DNA of 64,000 nt from Chamaecrista fasciculata. Taxonomy: Eukaryota > Streptophyta > Magnoliopsida > Fabales > Fabaceae. Every line of letters starts with the position of its first letter. Within the stretch, counting starts at the first letter, position 1. The notes below the pieces were generated by a model. The model did not search any database. It saw only the letters and a list, made by a program, of their open reading frames with translations, and had not been told where the DNA came from. Below are positions 12,987 to 25,226 of the stretch, in pieces. A program made the translations under genes and the position numbers. The DNA lies in NCBI GenBank assembly GCA_003254925.1, contig QANZ01011645.1, positions 89,852-153,851 of the forward strand, in the 5' to 3' direction.

Positions 12987-13248
12987 GTCTCACAGACCCA
13001 GATTGAACAATGAGGGAAACGACAGAAAGGATTGGAAAAGAAAAGAAAAAAGGACAAGGAGCAAGAAGCTAAAGGAGGTTCTTCGTCTTGGTTGGTATAT
13101 GTGGTGGTGGTTATCGAAGCAAACAGAGAGCAAATGACAGATAAGAAATGGGGTCTCAGTCTCTGAGCAGAGAGAGAGGGACCGGAAGATGGTAGATAGA
13201 CATTATAATTAAGCTGAATCCTCTATTTCAGGGTCTGAGAGAGAGAAA

Positions 13249-13251
<3 letters not shown>

Positions 13252-13299
<48 letters not shown>
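13252..13299. repeat. (GA)n microsatellite in the HIPP 5' region
   Basis: About 24 GA units, CT on the transcribed strand, lie about 265-315 bp upstream of the HIPP ATG. This is a common position for CT-rich tracts in plant promoters or 5'UTRs. Effect on expression is not shown by the sequence. Confidence 0.85.
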
Positions 13300-13302
<3 letters not shown>

Positions 13303-15428
13303 TGGTGTGTCTAACTCTAACAAGCCTTCTTCTCTCTTTTATTTATTATTGGGAAGCATTGTGCAAGCATCGCCATCCATCACCTTCTTTATCTTCTTCT
13401 TCTCTGATTTTTCTGATTTCTGATCTCTGAACTTTGTAACGCGAACGCTCATTTTAACCTCACCCATGTGGGGACCTTTTTGGGTTTTGGCTTGCCTAAC
13501 AATCAACCTCCTTAATTCACTTCTTAATCACATTAATTGTAGAATCCTTAATTCCTATCTCAAACATTAATTGCTTCTGACACTGCTTTTTTAAAATATG
13601 TATCTCAGAAAATCCAGTGTGAAATACCAAATATCCAATTCTTTGTTTTTTTCAGAAAAAGAAAATCCAGTGTGAAATTGAAAATATCTTAACTTTTTGT
13701 TTTTTCAGAAAAAGAAAATCCAAATGGGATTTTGTTAAATCTAAATACGTCAATATCTTGTATTAGTCCCTAAAATGTGGAGGGAATTTTATTTTGATTC
13801 TTAAAATATTTTTTTTATTTCATTTTGATCTTTAAAAGTGTCAATTCGTTCCATCGTTCCATCATATACTTATATGGTAATTTTTTAAACTTAAAGTAGT
13901 TTATAAAAAATGCAATTTCCATCTAAATAACTTATATTTATTATGTTATATATGATTAAATATAAGTTATCTAAATGGAAATTGCATTTTTATAACTACT
14001 ATAAGTATATATATGGAAATAGCATTTTTATAAGTTACTTTAGATATCTTATATTTATTATGTTATATATGATTAAAAAGATTTAAATTGCAATTTCCAT
14101 TCTTAATTCAATTTTATAAGTTATTTAAAATTTACTATATTTAGATTTAGATTTATATAAAAAGAAATTCATTTTTTATTTAAACATTCGAGTTTGGTAA
14201 CTTTAATATTAAGTAGGATATTCAATTCAGAAAATAATGATAAAGAATTATGATAGAGATTAATAATAAAATAAATTAAAAACTTTAAAAATTAAAATAA
14301 AACAAGAGAGTAATATAAGATTTTGACCCATCTAAACACTATTATCTAGGATAACACGAATTTCGTCCAGCATCCTTCTCACATTATTTTTGTTTATTAA
14401 AAAAGAATAGAGGGCCAAAAGGGGTGAGGTGAGACTTGCTTTTAAGCTTTGATCATAATTATGACTTGTGAGGAGAAGTGAATGAACTGTGTCAGAATCT
14501 CTCATTTCAAATTGGGTGATGTAATTAATAATGATATTTATTGGGGTCCCACACTTTATGTAACTGGGAATACTATTTTATTTTTATTATCTTACGGAGC
14601 CAATCCAAATGAAATGACCGTCCTCTTTCAAACAAAAAAAAAAATCCAAATGACCGTTCTACCCTCCTACACTAATATCTCACCTGACGCCATTTTCAGT
14701 TTCTGACTCACTTCATGTGATCACCTCCTCCCCTAAATCTTATTATTTACACTCAAATTATATGTTTATAAGTTTATTGATGGATTGTGAAAAATTTAAA
14801 TTGAATTTCTTAGAAGATAATATTATATATTTTTCATTTATATTTACCTCCTAGCCCAAAGAAGATCACTACCGTAGGTAAATTAGAGATTTGAATGTTC
14901 TTGAAGTTGGAACTCAATAAATATCAAAGGTGAGACTTCAATGTCTAAAAACGCGTTACATGACCCTTAGAGATTGAATTTGTATGAGCATAGAAGTTAT
15001 CAAAACACTTTTTACTATTTTAGGGCCAAAGTGTCACGCTTTTAATATTTCAATTAGTACTAAACCTGCGTGAATTATCAGTGAATTGGCAGGATTTAAT
15101 GCTTCCCTTTGACCTCATTCTGAATATTTTGTACTTATTAGCATGATGATGATCAAACAATATACAGATGAGCTGCACGCACTAAATTTCCATAGGAACA
15201 AACAATAGAGTCAGAGGTCATAATTCATGATCGTTCCCTCATTTATCAATTCAAGGATAAAGAACTTACATGATAACTGCAAAAACTTTTGGGTCAGCGA
15301 AATTACAGAGTACAAGGAAAACATAAATGATTTTTTTACTGAATTATATTAAAATAATTATTATTTTAAACTCAAACCCAATTTGAACTTCAAATTGAAG
15401 TTGAATAAGAAACATTTCCTCCATTTAA
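13300..15428. other. Intergenic DNA with one strong hairpin, no gene seen
   Basis: The part next to 13300 is the HIPP promoter side. The hairpin at 13897-13998 is listed separately. The ORF at 14482-14706 has no codon bias or motif. Nothing else is recognised. Confidence 0.5.
13897..13998. repeat. Near-perfect hairpin, stem about 42 bp
   Basis: The arm 13897-13940 pairs with 13957-13998 around a 16-nt loop, with about two mismatches and one or two small indels. Pieces of the arm (ggaaattgcatttttata; cttatatttattatgttata) recur down to 14100, so it is likely a MITE remnant that has been partly duplicated. A small-RNA precursor is possible but unproven. Confidence 0.55.
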
Positions 15429-17055
15429 GGGCCTGTTTGGCAACTTCTAATCCTAATCCAATCTCAACCTATGAGATGAGATGAGATGATGTTGAAATTA
15501 GGATGAGATGAAATGATGTAGTGGTGTTTGGATGATTTGAGAGAAAATGATGTATAATAGGGTGTGAAATTATATAAAAGGGTATGTAATGATTGTGGTT
15601 GTTGAAATATGATTATGGATTTTTTTTAATTTGTATAGGGGTAGAAATGGTATGAAATAATGATGTTGAGATGGAGATTGAGATGAGATGATAGGTGTTT
15701 GGGTGGGGTTTGACTGGGATTTGACTGGGATTTGACTGGGATGAGATGATCTTGGAAAGCGTGATTTCTCAAAATTTTGGGATGATGAATTTTGGTCCAT
15801 CCTATTGGATGAGATTATGGCTAAAATGAAAATAACATTAAAATTCTTTTGAGAATGCAATTTGGTCCATAAATTTGTATCAGGCCAATTAATCAATCCC
15901 TAACATGTGTGAGTGATAATTCAAATCTCGTAGAGAATCCCAGCCATGAATAATGGGGCACATTTATGAATTTGAATATAAAGAAAATAATAAGTACTAT
16001 TTTGGGGACTAGAATGCAAATAACATGAAAAGTATTGTAAACATAAAATTTGGTCCATAACATTGTATCGGTCCAAAGAATCGGTCCCTAATATCTGTAC
16101 TCGGGGCTCGAACAAAGCTTGTACCGTCAACAATCGGGTATATTTTTTATTTGCAAGGTACAAAAAATAACAAACAATATCGTGGGACCAAAATGCAAGT
16201 AATATGGAAATGATTGTAAATGTACAATTTCATTCTTAACTTTGCATTTATCGACCAAATTTGTGCTAGATGTGAATATTTGTAATGAAGGTTGGAGTAG
16301 TACTATGTAATGAAATGAAAGGACCAAAATGTAAATAACATGAAAATTTTTAAAAACCTACCATTTGGTCTATGATTTTATATAAATTGAACGAATCGGT
16401 CCTTACGAAAGTGAAATATATCTCTTGACCCGTAAAAAATTGCATTCATCAATGATTGAGTTTCTATATTGCAAACTTTCCTCCAAAAAATAAATTGAAG
16501 GACCAAAATGTTATCCATGAAAAAAATGTGGGACCAAAAGTTATATATTAATCAAAACGGTTTGTCTTTTTGCGGGTAATAATATGACCGTTGATCTTCA
16601 CGCATGAGCACATCGCACCATCCACTCTTCTTCCACTATCTGCCTCTCTCCTATACCCATATATATACTGGAGNTGTATATATATATATTATAATTATAA
16701 AATATATATGTGAGAGAGAGGGGGTGAATAAGAAAAAGAGGAAGAAAAAAGAAAAAATGATGAGTGGAGAGAGAAAGTTGTAAGTGTAATAAATGAGAGT
16801 ATTGAAAATTACTATTTTGCTAAATAGTTTTTTTATATTTGTATTAGAGTATAAGTAATTATAGGTATTTGAGTAGGGGTATGCTAGTAAATGTATGATA
16901 AATGAGATAATGATTTGGATGAGATGATGATTTGGATGAGATGAGCTGAGATTATTTGCCACACAAACACTCAAACTGGACTGTTCATCTAATTTTAGGT
17001 TGAGATTAGGATTAGAATAAGATGAGTTTGGCAAGTGTTGTTCCCAAACAGGCCC
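15429..17055. mobile_element. PIF/Harbinger-like element, non-autonomous
   Basis: The perfect 12-bp inverted ends GGGCCTGTTTGG / CCAAACAGGCCC are flanked by TAA on both sides (15426-15428 and 17056-17058), matching the 3-bp duplication of PIF/Harbinger elements. A shared subterminal motif (ttctaatcctaatc ... ctcaaccta) follows on both sides. The interior has an 11-bp minisatellite (ggatttgactg, 15711-15748) and three to four decayed units of about 140-220 bp containing aatgcaaataacatgaaaa and tttggtccat. There is no transposase frame. One N lies at 16674. Confidence 0.6.
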
Positions 17056-17380
17056 TAAGATTTTGAGTTATGTCTGAAATTCAATTTGCACTCTCTTTTT
17101 TTTTGGTCCTGGTCATTACAATAATTAATTAAGCCCTGAATTGAGTTTTACATTTAATTTTGCATTTTGCCTCACAATAAGGAAGATAAACATATCATAA
17201 CATTTTTCCTCACATGCTGTCTGATCCTTGTTATGAACTAACTGTAAAAAAAGAGATTTACCATTTTCAGCTAAAGCATGGCCTAACTCTAATATCAATT
17301 AAATGTTATAATCATAATTTATTAAAAAAAATTATATTTTACATATATATTAATGAACTAGGATTTATTAATGAACTAGG

Positions 17381-18360
17381 ATTTGGCCGATGGTCGTTTC
17401 CCGGTTCACCACAAGATTTTCCTGCGAGATAATGAACAGCTTAAGTTAGTATTTGGGTAATAAGAGAGGAGTGAGCTAGCATTAGTAGCGTAGCTTTCTA
17501 GGTTATCATCTTGTATTTATAGGCTCATTGAGGAGAGTCCATTTAAGGAAACTTCTTTGATTGTAGAAGAAATATCTTCAGTGATATAGGAGGTGAATCA
17601 TAATCTTTCCTATTTCATGTAGGAAGATATTGTTTTGCCAATTAAGGATAAGTGAATCACTATTTCCTTATTTGCGTAAGGCGCCTTGATGGCCAAGGCA
17701 GAATCCATGGGAAGGATCTCTGAGCAATTTGTCTTGATTGACAGCGGATCTTGGTTGATCCTTGATTGGTTCCTGATTGGTTTAGGGAATGTTTCCTTAT
17801 TCCTTGCGACCTTATGCTCCGTGGGCGCCCATGCCCTCTATGGTTATGGGCGTCCTTGCTTTAGTGGGGTTAAGGGCATTCTCGCCCTTACAACCTAAGC
17901 TACCTTGTGGGCCTATGGCGCGCTGGGCCAAGGGCATTTTCTGCCAATTGGGCCTCCTAATTATTGAGCCTATTATCACTAGTCCCAACAAAAGAAGTGA
18001 AGCTCTGTCCCCATCAGTGGAGTCCCCTTCGAGGGCGTTTTCGACTCCTGCTACCTCATGGGCATTCACGCCGTAAGCACCCTGGGCTTTATCTTGAAGA
18101 GTCTGGGTGGTTATGACATAGCTTAATGCGGCGTTCTCAGATCTGGCGTTACCAAACCCTATCTTTTCAGTTTCCTTGCTGTCGTTGCGTGTCACTTCAC
18201 TTTTTGCATGTTACCGCTTCATGGCCACATGTCACATCGTGATTGTGGTGTATCTTTGACAGATTCTTTGATTGTGATTAATATCATATCATATTATCTC
18301 TATGAGTAAATACGCTGACGTGGCGTCCTTCGATAAGGCACTGTCTTACAGGCCTATTAT
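17381..18360. mobile_element. GC-richer retrotransposon-like block (solo-LTR candidate)
   Basis: This block is clearly richer in G+C than its surroundings. It contains promoter-like text (tcttgtatttataggctc), a phrase typical of LTR-element ends (tattatcactagtcccaaca at 17972-17991), and a tandem repeat attaatgaactaggattt just before it. The 127-aa antisense frame at 17812-18195 has no recognisable domain. I could not fix LTR ends or a target duplication, so identity is tentative. Confidence 0.3.
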
Positions 18361-21300
18361 CATATCATATCATATATATATATAAAAGAAAGAGTAAAAA
18401 CCATGGCTCGATAATGGAATTCTGTGGGACTCCCAGAAATTATGGGGAAGTTTTTAGCTTTGTGATGGTGTTGAACTCGTGTCACTCTGGGAAAAGAACA
18501 AAGAATTACTGCCGCATTCACATTAGATGACATTTCCAAGCGAAAAAGGAAGCAATAGCCAAATAGGCAATGTTTGCAACACCAATGATAATATCAATAA
18601 CAAGGGCTCCTCATGAATTGATTAGGTAGAAGAAAGCAACCCAAAAAACCAGCCCTTTTTCATGGTACAGATGAATCACGTTCAACGCTTCTTGTTTGTT
18701 TCTTCAGTTTTGGGACCTTCTTAAAAACCCCTTTGTGCTTTTGTCCCTTTTGTTTTCTCTTTATCCCTCAAAAAATGGGGTTTTCCAATCCTCACAAGTC
18801 ACAACACAAACAATTGCTTTCCCAAGCCCTCAGTTTAAGCTTCAAACAAACACAACTCAGAGTTAATCTTATCACATGTGGAGCTTCTGTTACAGTCTCA
18901 TCAAAATCAACCCAATTACGCAAAATATTTCGTTCATATGTGACACATCAGCGCAAAAAATAAAATATGATGGAAATTTTCATTTTACTTTTATATGAAT
19001 ATTAATTATTTTAGTGTTTCTTGGAGAGTAGTGTTCATATGAAGTTTTTCCGACCACAAATACCACTAAGGAAACAAGAGGGAAAAAAAAAGCTCGGTGT
19101 GATAGTGACAGGCACTGCTAGTGTTATGCACATCATAGAAGTGAAGGAGTGATGGTAATTTTTTTTTTTTTAGTTGGAGGGGGGCCAGTTATGTTTGGAA
19201 TATGATATATATGTATTATTTTTAAAAGATTTTGTCACTATGATTGCATTATGGAAATGAGGTGGGGGTGGAAATGCAATTTTAAAGGCAGTGCTATTTA
19301 TGTTGAAGGTTCACATGGTGTATTTGGATGGTGATTGATACATTGAGGAAGAAGAAAAGGACTATTACAAGAGTACAGCTGCAATTGCATCTCACACATG
19401 CCCCATGCATACTCACTTTTTAAAAGCTCCAGATTTTAGCATGTTATGGGAAATTAATAATTGAGTTTAGATTATGACCAGATTCCACCACAATGGAAAG
19501 ATTTTATATTTCTCAGCTTCATGAATATTCTTCCATTCTTTTTTTTTTTTCTTCTTTCCGAACATAAACATAGCAAAGAAGCAAAGTCTGCAATTAAAGC
19601 ACAGAGATGAATATCTAGATTTCCCTCTTTTGTATATTCACTCACTTGCTCAAATCTTGACCTTTGCCACTTTCTCTTTTTTCTTTCTCTGAAAAAAAAG
19701 ATACCAAAGAAGAGTTGAGTCGGTGTCTTGAAAATTGCACAGCTTGATGATTATGAAGTTGGGATAGTATAAGTGTGGCTACCTTACCCATTTGTTTGGG
19801 CTTCATCCTTTACATTCTTTTGTGGGAACAAACTCTACTGATGAGTATTATATCATGTGCACTTGCTTTCTCTCCTTAGAAACAACACTAATTATCCTTC
19901 AACCATAATATTCCAAGACACAAATAAATTTTTAACAATATGACCTATTAGTATGACGTTTTGAAAATTCAGAAACGGACTTGTACAGTTCATAAAATTC
20001 AAGGACCTATTAGCCAAAGCGTCCAAAATTCAAAGACCGAGTTGCTAGTTTTCTCAAATAAGATTCTAACTGCTAGGAATACTTTTTGTGGTTTAGTCTG
20101 ATAGAAGACGGCTTCTCCTGTAATTCTTACTTTTGGTTTGATTTGTCTGCATGTCGCACTTATCATTACTCTTTATGCAGTATTTTGGTAAAGGTATGAC
20201 GCACTTTTTGAACTAAATGTTTCTTCCCATCGCAGCTTCCTCATTCACATTTTCAGAACTGAAAATGAGAAAAATGCTTGCATCATTAACCTAATTTTGG
20301 AAGCAAACTTATTCCTAATCCTATCTAATCATTTTCCCACTTTCTGCCAACCATCAGCATCGTCATTTTTTCTCTGGAAGGGGAATGTAGAGATAGGTGA
20401 AGAAAAAGAAACATCAAACAACTATAGGATTTCCATTCAAACTTGTCCATAGCAGATATAGAGTTGCTTCACAGTTCAGACTGCTTGATTGTATTACCAT
20501 TGGTCACATAATGAGATTTTCAAATACTCGGGTAATCCAGTACATTTATGTATGATGTACATGTGTGGACCACAAATTTAAAGAGAATATTTTATAAATT
20601 GAAGGAAAAAAAAAATACAAAAAGAAACAGCAAAAACTTTTAGTGATCACACAAGACATATGTGTCTTCAGGTAATCAAAAGAAAACATATTAATTCGTC
20701 CAACTGCTATGCTACCTTGTATAGCAGTATACGTCTCGGCCTGTCAGACACTTAGTTATTGTCAACAAAAGAAAGAAAAAGAAAAAGGATAAATAACAAA
20801 AACAACAACTAGAATCTTCTTGTCTTTCTCTCTATATATCACATTCATTAGAATAAACCAACCAACTATTGCAGCTAAGGCGGCTGAGTTCAGAACCATA
20901 CATTTCATTTTTTTTAACCCAAAAAGTATCAAATGTGTAAAGCAAAAGCATGTTAAACTCTTTTTATGGACTTGTATGATAAAATCTTAATAGCTTTCAA
21001 ACACGGTTAAACAGGAGGGAATTTTTACACCCAAATACATAAAGGAGGGGTTTCAGCAATCAAACAACTAGAATTTTTCTCCTCCACACTGCAAGCACTA
21101 AACAAATGATCTCCTGTAAAATGTCACCCAGACAAAACTAAATATATATATATATATATATATATCACCTGTGCCATATAGACAAAACCACAATATAGTT
21201 TAATGATTGGAAAGTTCGCGAATCACTTTTACTTTTAACAGAGTACATAATAACTATAAAACATAGATTACTAATTGCAATGTACAAAAGAATAAAAAAA

Positions 21301-21411
21301 AATTCACATACATATATATGTATGTATGTCATAGTGATATAATATCACCTGATTGAAGAAGGACTTGATGGTAATACCATGCAATTCAATTTAGCATGAA
21401 AAGAAACAACT
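18361..21411. other. Intergenic DNA downstream of the RING ligase gene, no gene seen
   Basis: The 76-aa frame at 18733-18963 has no family features. Positions 19930-20060 carry transposon-like phrases (aattcaaggaccta, aattcaaagaccga). A (TA)n run lies at 21142-21165. The 3'UTR of the RING gene should lie just below 21412. Confidence 0.5.
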
Positions 21412-23736
21412 TCATTGGCTGCCATTACTAATCTTGATCTCTATCAGTTCCTCAATAGATTGACGGCATATCGGGCATTTATTTGATTGAAGCCTCAAAG
21501 CTTTGGCACACTCACTGCACATGCACTGGAAGATAAAAACAGATCTAACGTAAGAAAAATCAGAACAGAAAAAACTATCCCAAAGCAAAATATTTCTTAA
21601 CATTAAGATGTAAACCAAAGAATAATCTCAACCAACCAATTTAGTGTATTCTCTGCTGGCCAGTAACAAAAAAAAAAATGAACTAGATATCTTCACCAGA
21701 ATCTAGATATTAGTGATTATGGGCTACAACTTTGGTACAGTGTTTTATTTATTTATTTTTTTTAAAAAAGTGTCAGGAATGGGAGAGAAGACAAACCCAG
21801 GAAAATTAACACGAGGATCATCGAGCAATCAATTGATAAATATTAAGCAACTCATGCAAATCAGTGAACAACGCACTTAATGGTAAATAAGCAATCCCCC
21901 TTTCAGATACAAATAATGGTAGATTGAATCATCCAGAGTTATGAGAATGAATGTAAGCCATCATCTTATATTATAATAACTTCCCATCCAATACGAGTGT
22001 TGAGACCCTGAAATGCACTTCTTCCCTAACAAATGATAAATAACTCTCTTTATGAATAGTTTTGCAACAAAATCTTACCATGTGTCGACAAGGTAAGACA
22101 GCAGTGTCCTTTGGTTCAGTCATGCATATTACACACTCCTCCTTCTCAGGATCATTGTCATCGAAATCTGCTTTCGCTGAGCTTCCAATTCCATATAACT
22201 CTCTTAATTCATAACGAGCACCATCAATCCACAAAATCTGCCTAACTACCTTTACCTGGAAATTACCAACACCATTACTTTTCTCAATAACAGCTTGAGT
22301 AATTTGCATGTTAGGGGATACATCTGGCAAGGATTCACTAGAATCTGCTGAAGGAGTTCCAGAATATGTTTCAGCACATATTACAAGGGGAAAAACATCT
22401 TCTCCTTGTGAGGGTTTTGAGAGATCATCCAAGTCGAAGAAGCCCAAATCAATGCCAGTTCCTGTAGGCTGACAAAATTTTTGGCCAGTTCCCTTCTGAA
22501 AGGGGATTCTGACTGGTTCAATTTCATGAAATAGTGGGCTAAACTTACAAGTTTCTACTTCCTTGGCAAAGTAGTAGATAGTAATGCTGCCAATTAGAAA
22601 CACAAAGAATAATGATGTCAGACATTAGAAAAAAAAATTCCATAACAGCATTTGGTATTCAAGCTTCAGAAATTCCTTTTATTACAAAGCATTCACGTAA
22701 TAAATCAATCAAACTAAATGCAAATCTATAATCATAAATGGTGATTTGTGCTTTGTTCTACCAATGGCACTTGAATTTTTTATTAGCGAGTCCATGTAAA
22801 CTTGCTTCTTATACTCAGAAATGAAAATGTTCATAATCAAAATTAGGCAAATTAAGGATTTAAGAATATAAATAGCAGTAATGGTGAACTTTGCTTCATT
22901 GGATTCTTTCCAAAACCCTCCGAAATGAGAAATGGTTATTGATAAACTTAGACCACAGCACTCATCAAAGTTTTAAGGGAAACAAACATATCTGTATACA
23001 CAAACATACATTTCTGCAAAACTTCACAGAACATCCTTGAAGCATTCGAATAGAACCATACGCTCTCAAGTTTTCCACCGAAACACAAAATTCATATAAA
23101 GTTATAAACCAGCTTCCATACACTATGCGAAATTCAAAGGAAGAGGAAGCGATCGAAGGAAGGTTTAGGGATGGCTTACCTGCCATCATATAAGGCATCA
23201 AAAACGAAAGAAACCAAGTGGTGGTCAGTGTTGAAGAGATCGAGTTCGAGGCGCAAAGTATCTTTATGCAAATTAACATCATTCTTCACCTTCTTAGCGG
23301 TGCGATGTTCAACATAGGGCGGAGGAGGCGGTGGGGGATTCGCAGGAGCAGCAACAGGAGGCCGAATTGCAGGCCAGCCACCGATACCATTACCCTGATT
23401 CTGATTCACATAGTAAGGTTGGAAATGAAACCGACCTGTCATAGAATTGCCATAGTTGGGGCCATTGCTGTACCCATTCGAGTAACAAAAGGCATGGCTT
23501 TGAGGGTGAGAAGTCGTCGGCGCCACCGGCGGCGGCGGCGCAGGCAGAGAAGGAGGAGTGACGTAAGTGTTGGTGATGAAATAGCCGCCTTGAGGCGGCG
23601 GCGGAGCCGGAGGAGGATGCGATTCTGCAGGATAATAGTAAGGAGGTGGAAGATGATGATGATGATGATGATGAGGCGGAGGCGGTGGGTAATGATAATA
23701 GTTGTTTCTTCTTCTCCCACTCCACAAATTTCCCAT
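21412..23736 (-). CDS. LOG2/LUL-like RING-type E3 ubiquitin-protein ligase, 3 exons, 392 aa
   Basis: Exons are 23736-23180, 22586-22079 and 21525-21412, GT-AG introns, frame open throughout. The N-terminus MGN is a myristoylation signal, followed by a Pro/His/Tyr-rich region (about residues 10-120, with a seven-His run). The conserved DAR2-like region follows (NDVNLHKDTLRLE ... DGSITIYYFAKE ... QKGTGQKFCQPTGTGIDL). The C-terminal C3HC4 RING has Cys337, Cys340, Cys352, His354, Cys358, Cys361, Cys372 and Cys375. This order and length fit Arabidopsis LOG2 (about 390 aa) and the LUL proteins, plasma-membrane-associated ligases; LOG2 works with GDU1 in amino-acid export and in ABA responses. The RING is split by intron 2 after CRHM. 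An in-frame ATG 27 nt upstream is rejected because it would bury the MGN signal. Confidence 0.92.
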
Positions 23737-24062
23737 CTCAAATGGGACGATTAACGCGCACACAACACAAGAGAGAGAGAGAGAAAGAGATGGTATTTCA
23801 GAAATCGGAACTATCAGAAAGAAAGATTGCTCAGTTAATGGAAGATTTGGGGAAAAAGAAGAAGAAGCAGAATTTTATTTCGGTGCAGTGAGGTTGAAGC
23901 AAGAAACGGACGGACATTGACTTAATTTTCTTTTGTCCATTACCAATTTTATTTATTTTTACCATTTTCATTTTGTCTTCCGTGCAAAATTTCAGATTTT
24001 TATTTTCTTTTCTTTCTTTGGTCGAAGTTTCCTTGTATTATTCCAATGTCTCTTTTATTTTT

Positions 24063-24455
24063 GGCTAAAATGCACTTTTGGTCCCATAACTTTAACTAAG
24101 GTCTCAACTTGGTCCCATAATTTTTTTTTTGTTATATTTTTGGTCACATATCTTTGGTTCATGTTACAGAATTGGTCTTATATTTTTTAGTCAAGTTGCA
24201 AAATCAGTCTTATATCTTTGGGTCATGTGAAGAATTGGTCTCATATATTTAGATCAAGTGGGATTGGCGCTGAAACTTTTTGCAAAGATACGAGACTAAT
24301 TCTGCAACCTGACCAAAAGATATGGGACCAAAAGTGATACGGGACCAAATATGCAACTTTTTGCATAGATACGAGACTAAAAGTACAATAAAAAAAGTTA
24401 TGGGATCAACTTAAGACCTAAGTAAAAGTTATGGGAACAAAAGTACATATTGACC
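24063..24455. mobile_element. Mutator-like MITE (ggtccc/gggacc type)
   Basis: Related inverted ends are seen: ggctaaaatgcacttttggt at the left, and at the right the complement of ggtcaatatgtacttttgtt. Both are followed by cccataact. Flanks are tttattttt (24054-24062) and tttactttt (24456-24464), 8 of 9 identical. Repeated phrases of the type attggtcttatat and their complements fill the interior. The ends resemble those of the Pack-MULE at 52534. Confidence 0.55.
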
Positions 24456-24873
24456 TTTACTTTTTGTCTTCGGTTTCTTAATCCTTAATCCTCTAACTTT
24501 GCATCTATTTATTGATTTCCATATCTGGTCAAATTACTTTGGTAAGTATCAATTTTCTTTAATGAATTTCATTTTCTGGAGTAAGATAGAATTGTTAATT
24601 TCCATTATTTTTTTGGGGCTAATTCTATTAAATTTTTTAATTAGCAGAAAATCTTCAATAATATGAAAAGGCATAGACTGACATAGAAAAAAGAATACAG
24701 CTTTTCAGCAGGAGAGACGGACTCTTGCTTAGACTTCCGACCATTTGAGCCTAATTTGGTTCAAACTGTTACTAATTTATGGTAAAACTGCTTTATTATA
24801 AAACTTGTAATTGAACGAGTTCCAAAGTAAGTTATACGATATCTCTAAATTTGTGCGATAAATATATTTTAAG

Positions 24874-25060
24874 CAGTGATGTGAAAACCGGACCGGACCG
24901 GCCGGTCGGACCGGTTGGACCGCTACCCGAAGACACAAGCGAGTTGGTTCAACCATTTGAACCGGAATGATGGTTGGACCGAATTGGACCGGAAATAACC
25001 GGCCAAGAACCGGAAAACCGGGTCCAACCGCTGGACCGGACCGGCGGTTCTCAATTTTTT
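24874..25060. mobile_element. Isolated end of a hAT-like element
   Basis: It starts cagtgatgtgaaaaccgg and continues with many accgg motifs. Over about 190 bp it matches the complement of the right end of the complete hAT-like element at 25399-26161. No matching opposite end or 8-bp duplication was found, so it is a truncated copy. The dense accgg motifs resemble the subterminal motif arrays of hAT elements. Confidence 0.5.
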
Positions 25061-25077
25061 TTACAAAAAATCATTTT

Positions 25078-25155
25078 GAGCCTTGTAGGGATCGAACCCA
25101 TGCCCTTTCTTCACACTCCTAGCATCTTTACCATCCCAACTGTACTGTGAGGCTC
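25078..25155 (-). repeat. tRNA-derived sequence (pseudo-tRNA or SINE fragment)
   Basis: On the minus strand, 78 nt starting GAGCCTC and ending AAGGCTC can pair as an acceptor stem (6 of 7 bp). A TPsiC-like arm with GGGTTCGATCCC (B-box consensus GGTTCGANNCC) sits near its 3' end. The D and anticodon arms are poor, so it is not a working tRNA gene. Confidence 0.35.
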
Positions 25156-25226
25156 TATTAGTTTTCTCTTACCAATTGTTTTACTTATCTAATAAATTAA
25201 TAGATTTAATGCATCTCTTAGACCTA

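Noticed and set aside
16651..17034. 127-aa minus-strand frame with an undetermined residue
   Set aside because: Lies inside the Harbinger-like element, has biased Ser/Ile/Tyr composition and crosses an N base.
17812..18195. 127-aa minus-strand frame in the GC-rich block
   Set aside because: No recognised domain, not spliced to anything visible, and in a retrotransposon-like block. Mentioned only as part of that block.
18361..18390. catat/tatata simple repeats and other (TA)n tracts as candidate origins or matrix sites
   Set aside because: Such tracts occur throughout the window and no further signal supports a function.
23218..23754. 178-aa plus-strand frame opposite RING exon 1
   Set aside because: Arg- and Met-rich antisense of the Pro/His-coding region. 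No domain is present.
23737..23763. Upstream in-frame ATG (MCALIVPFE) for the RING ligase
   Set aside because: It would add nine residues before MGN and destroy the myristoylation signal seen in the family.
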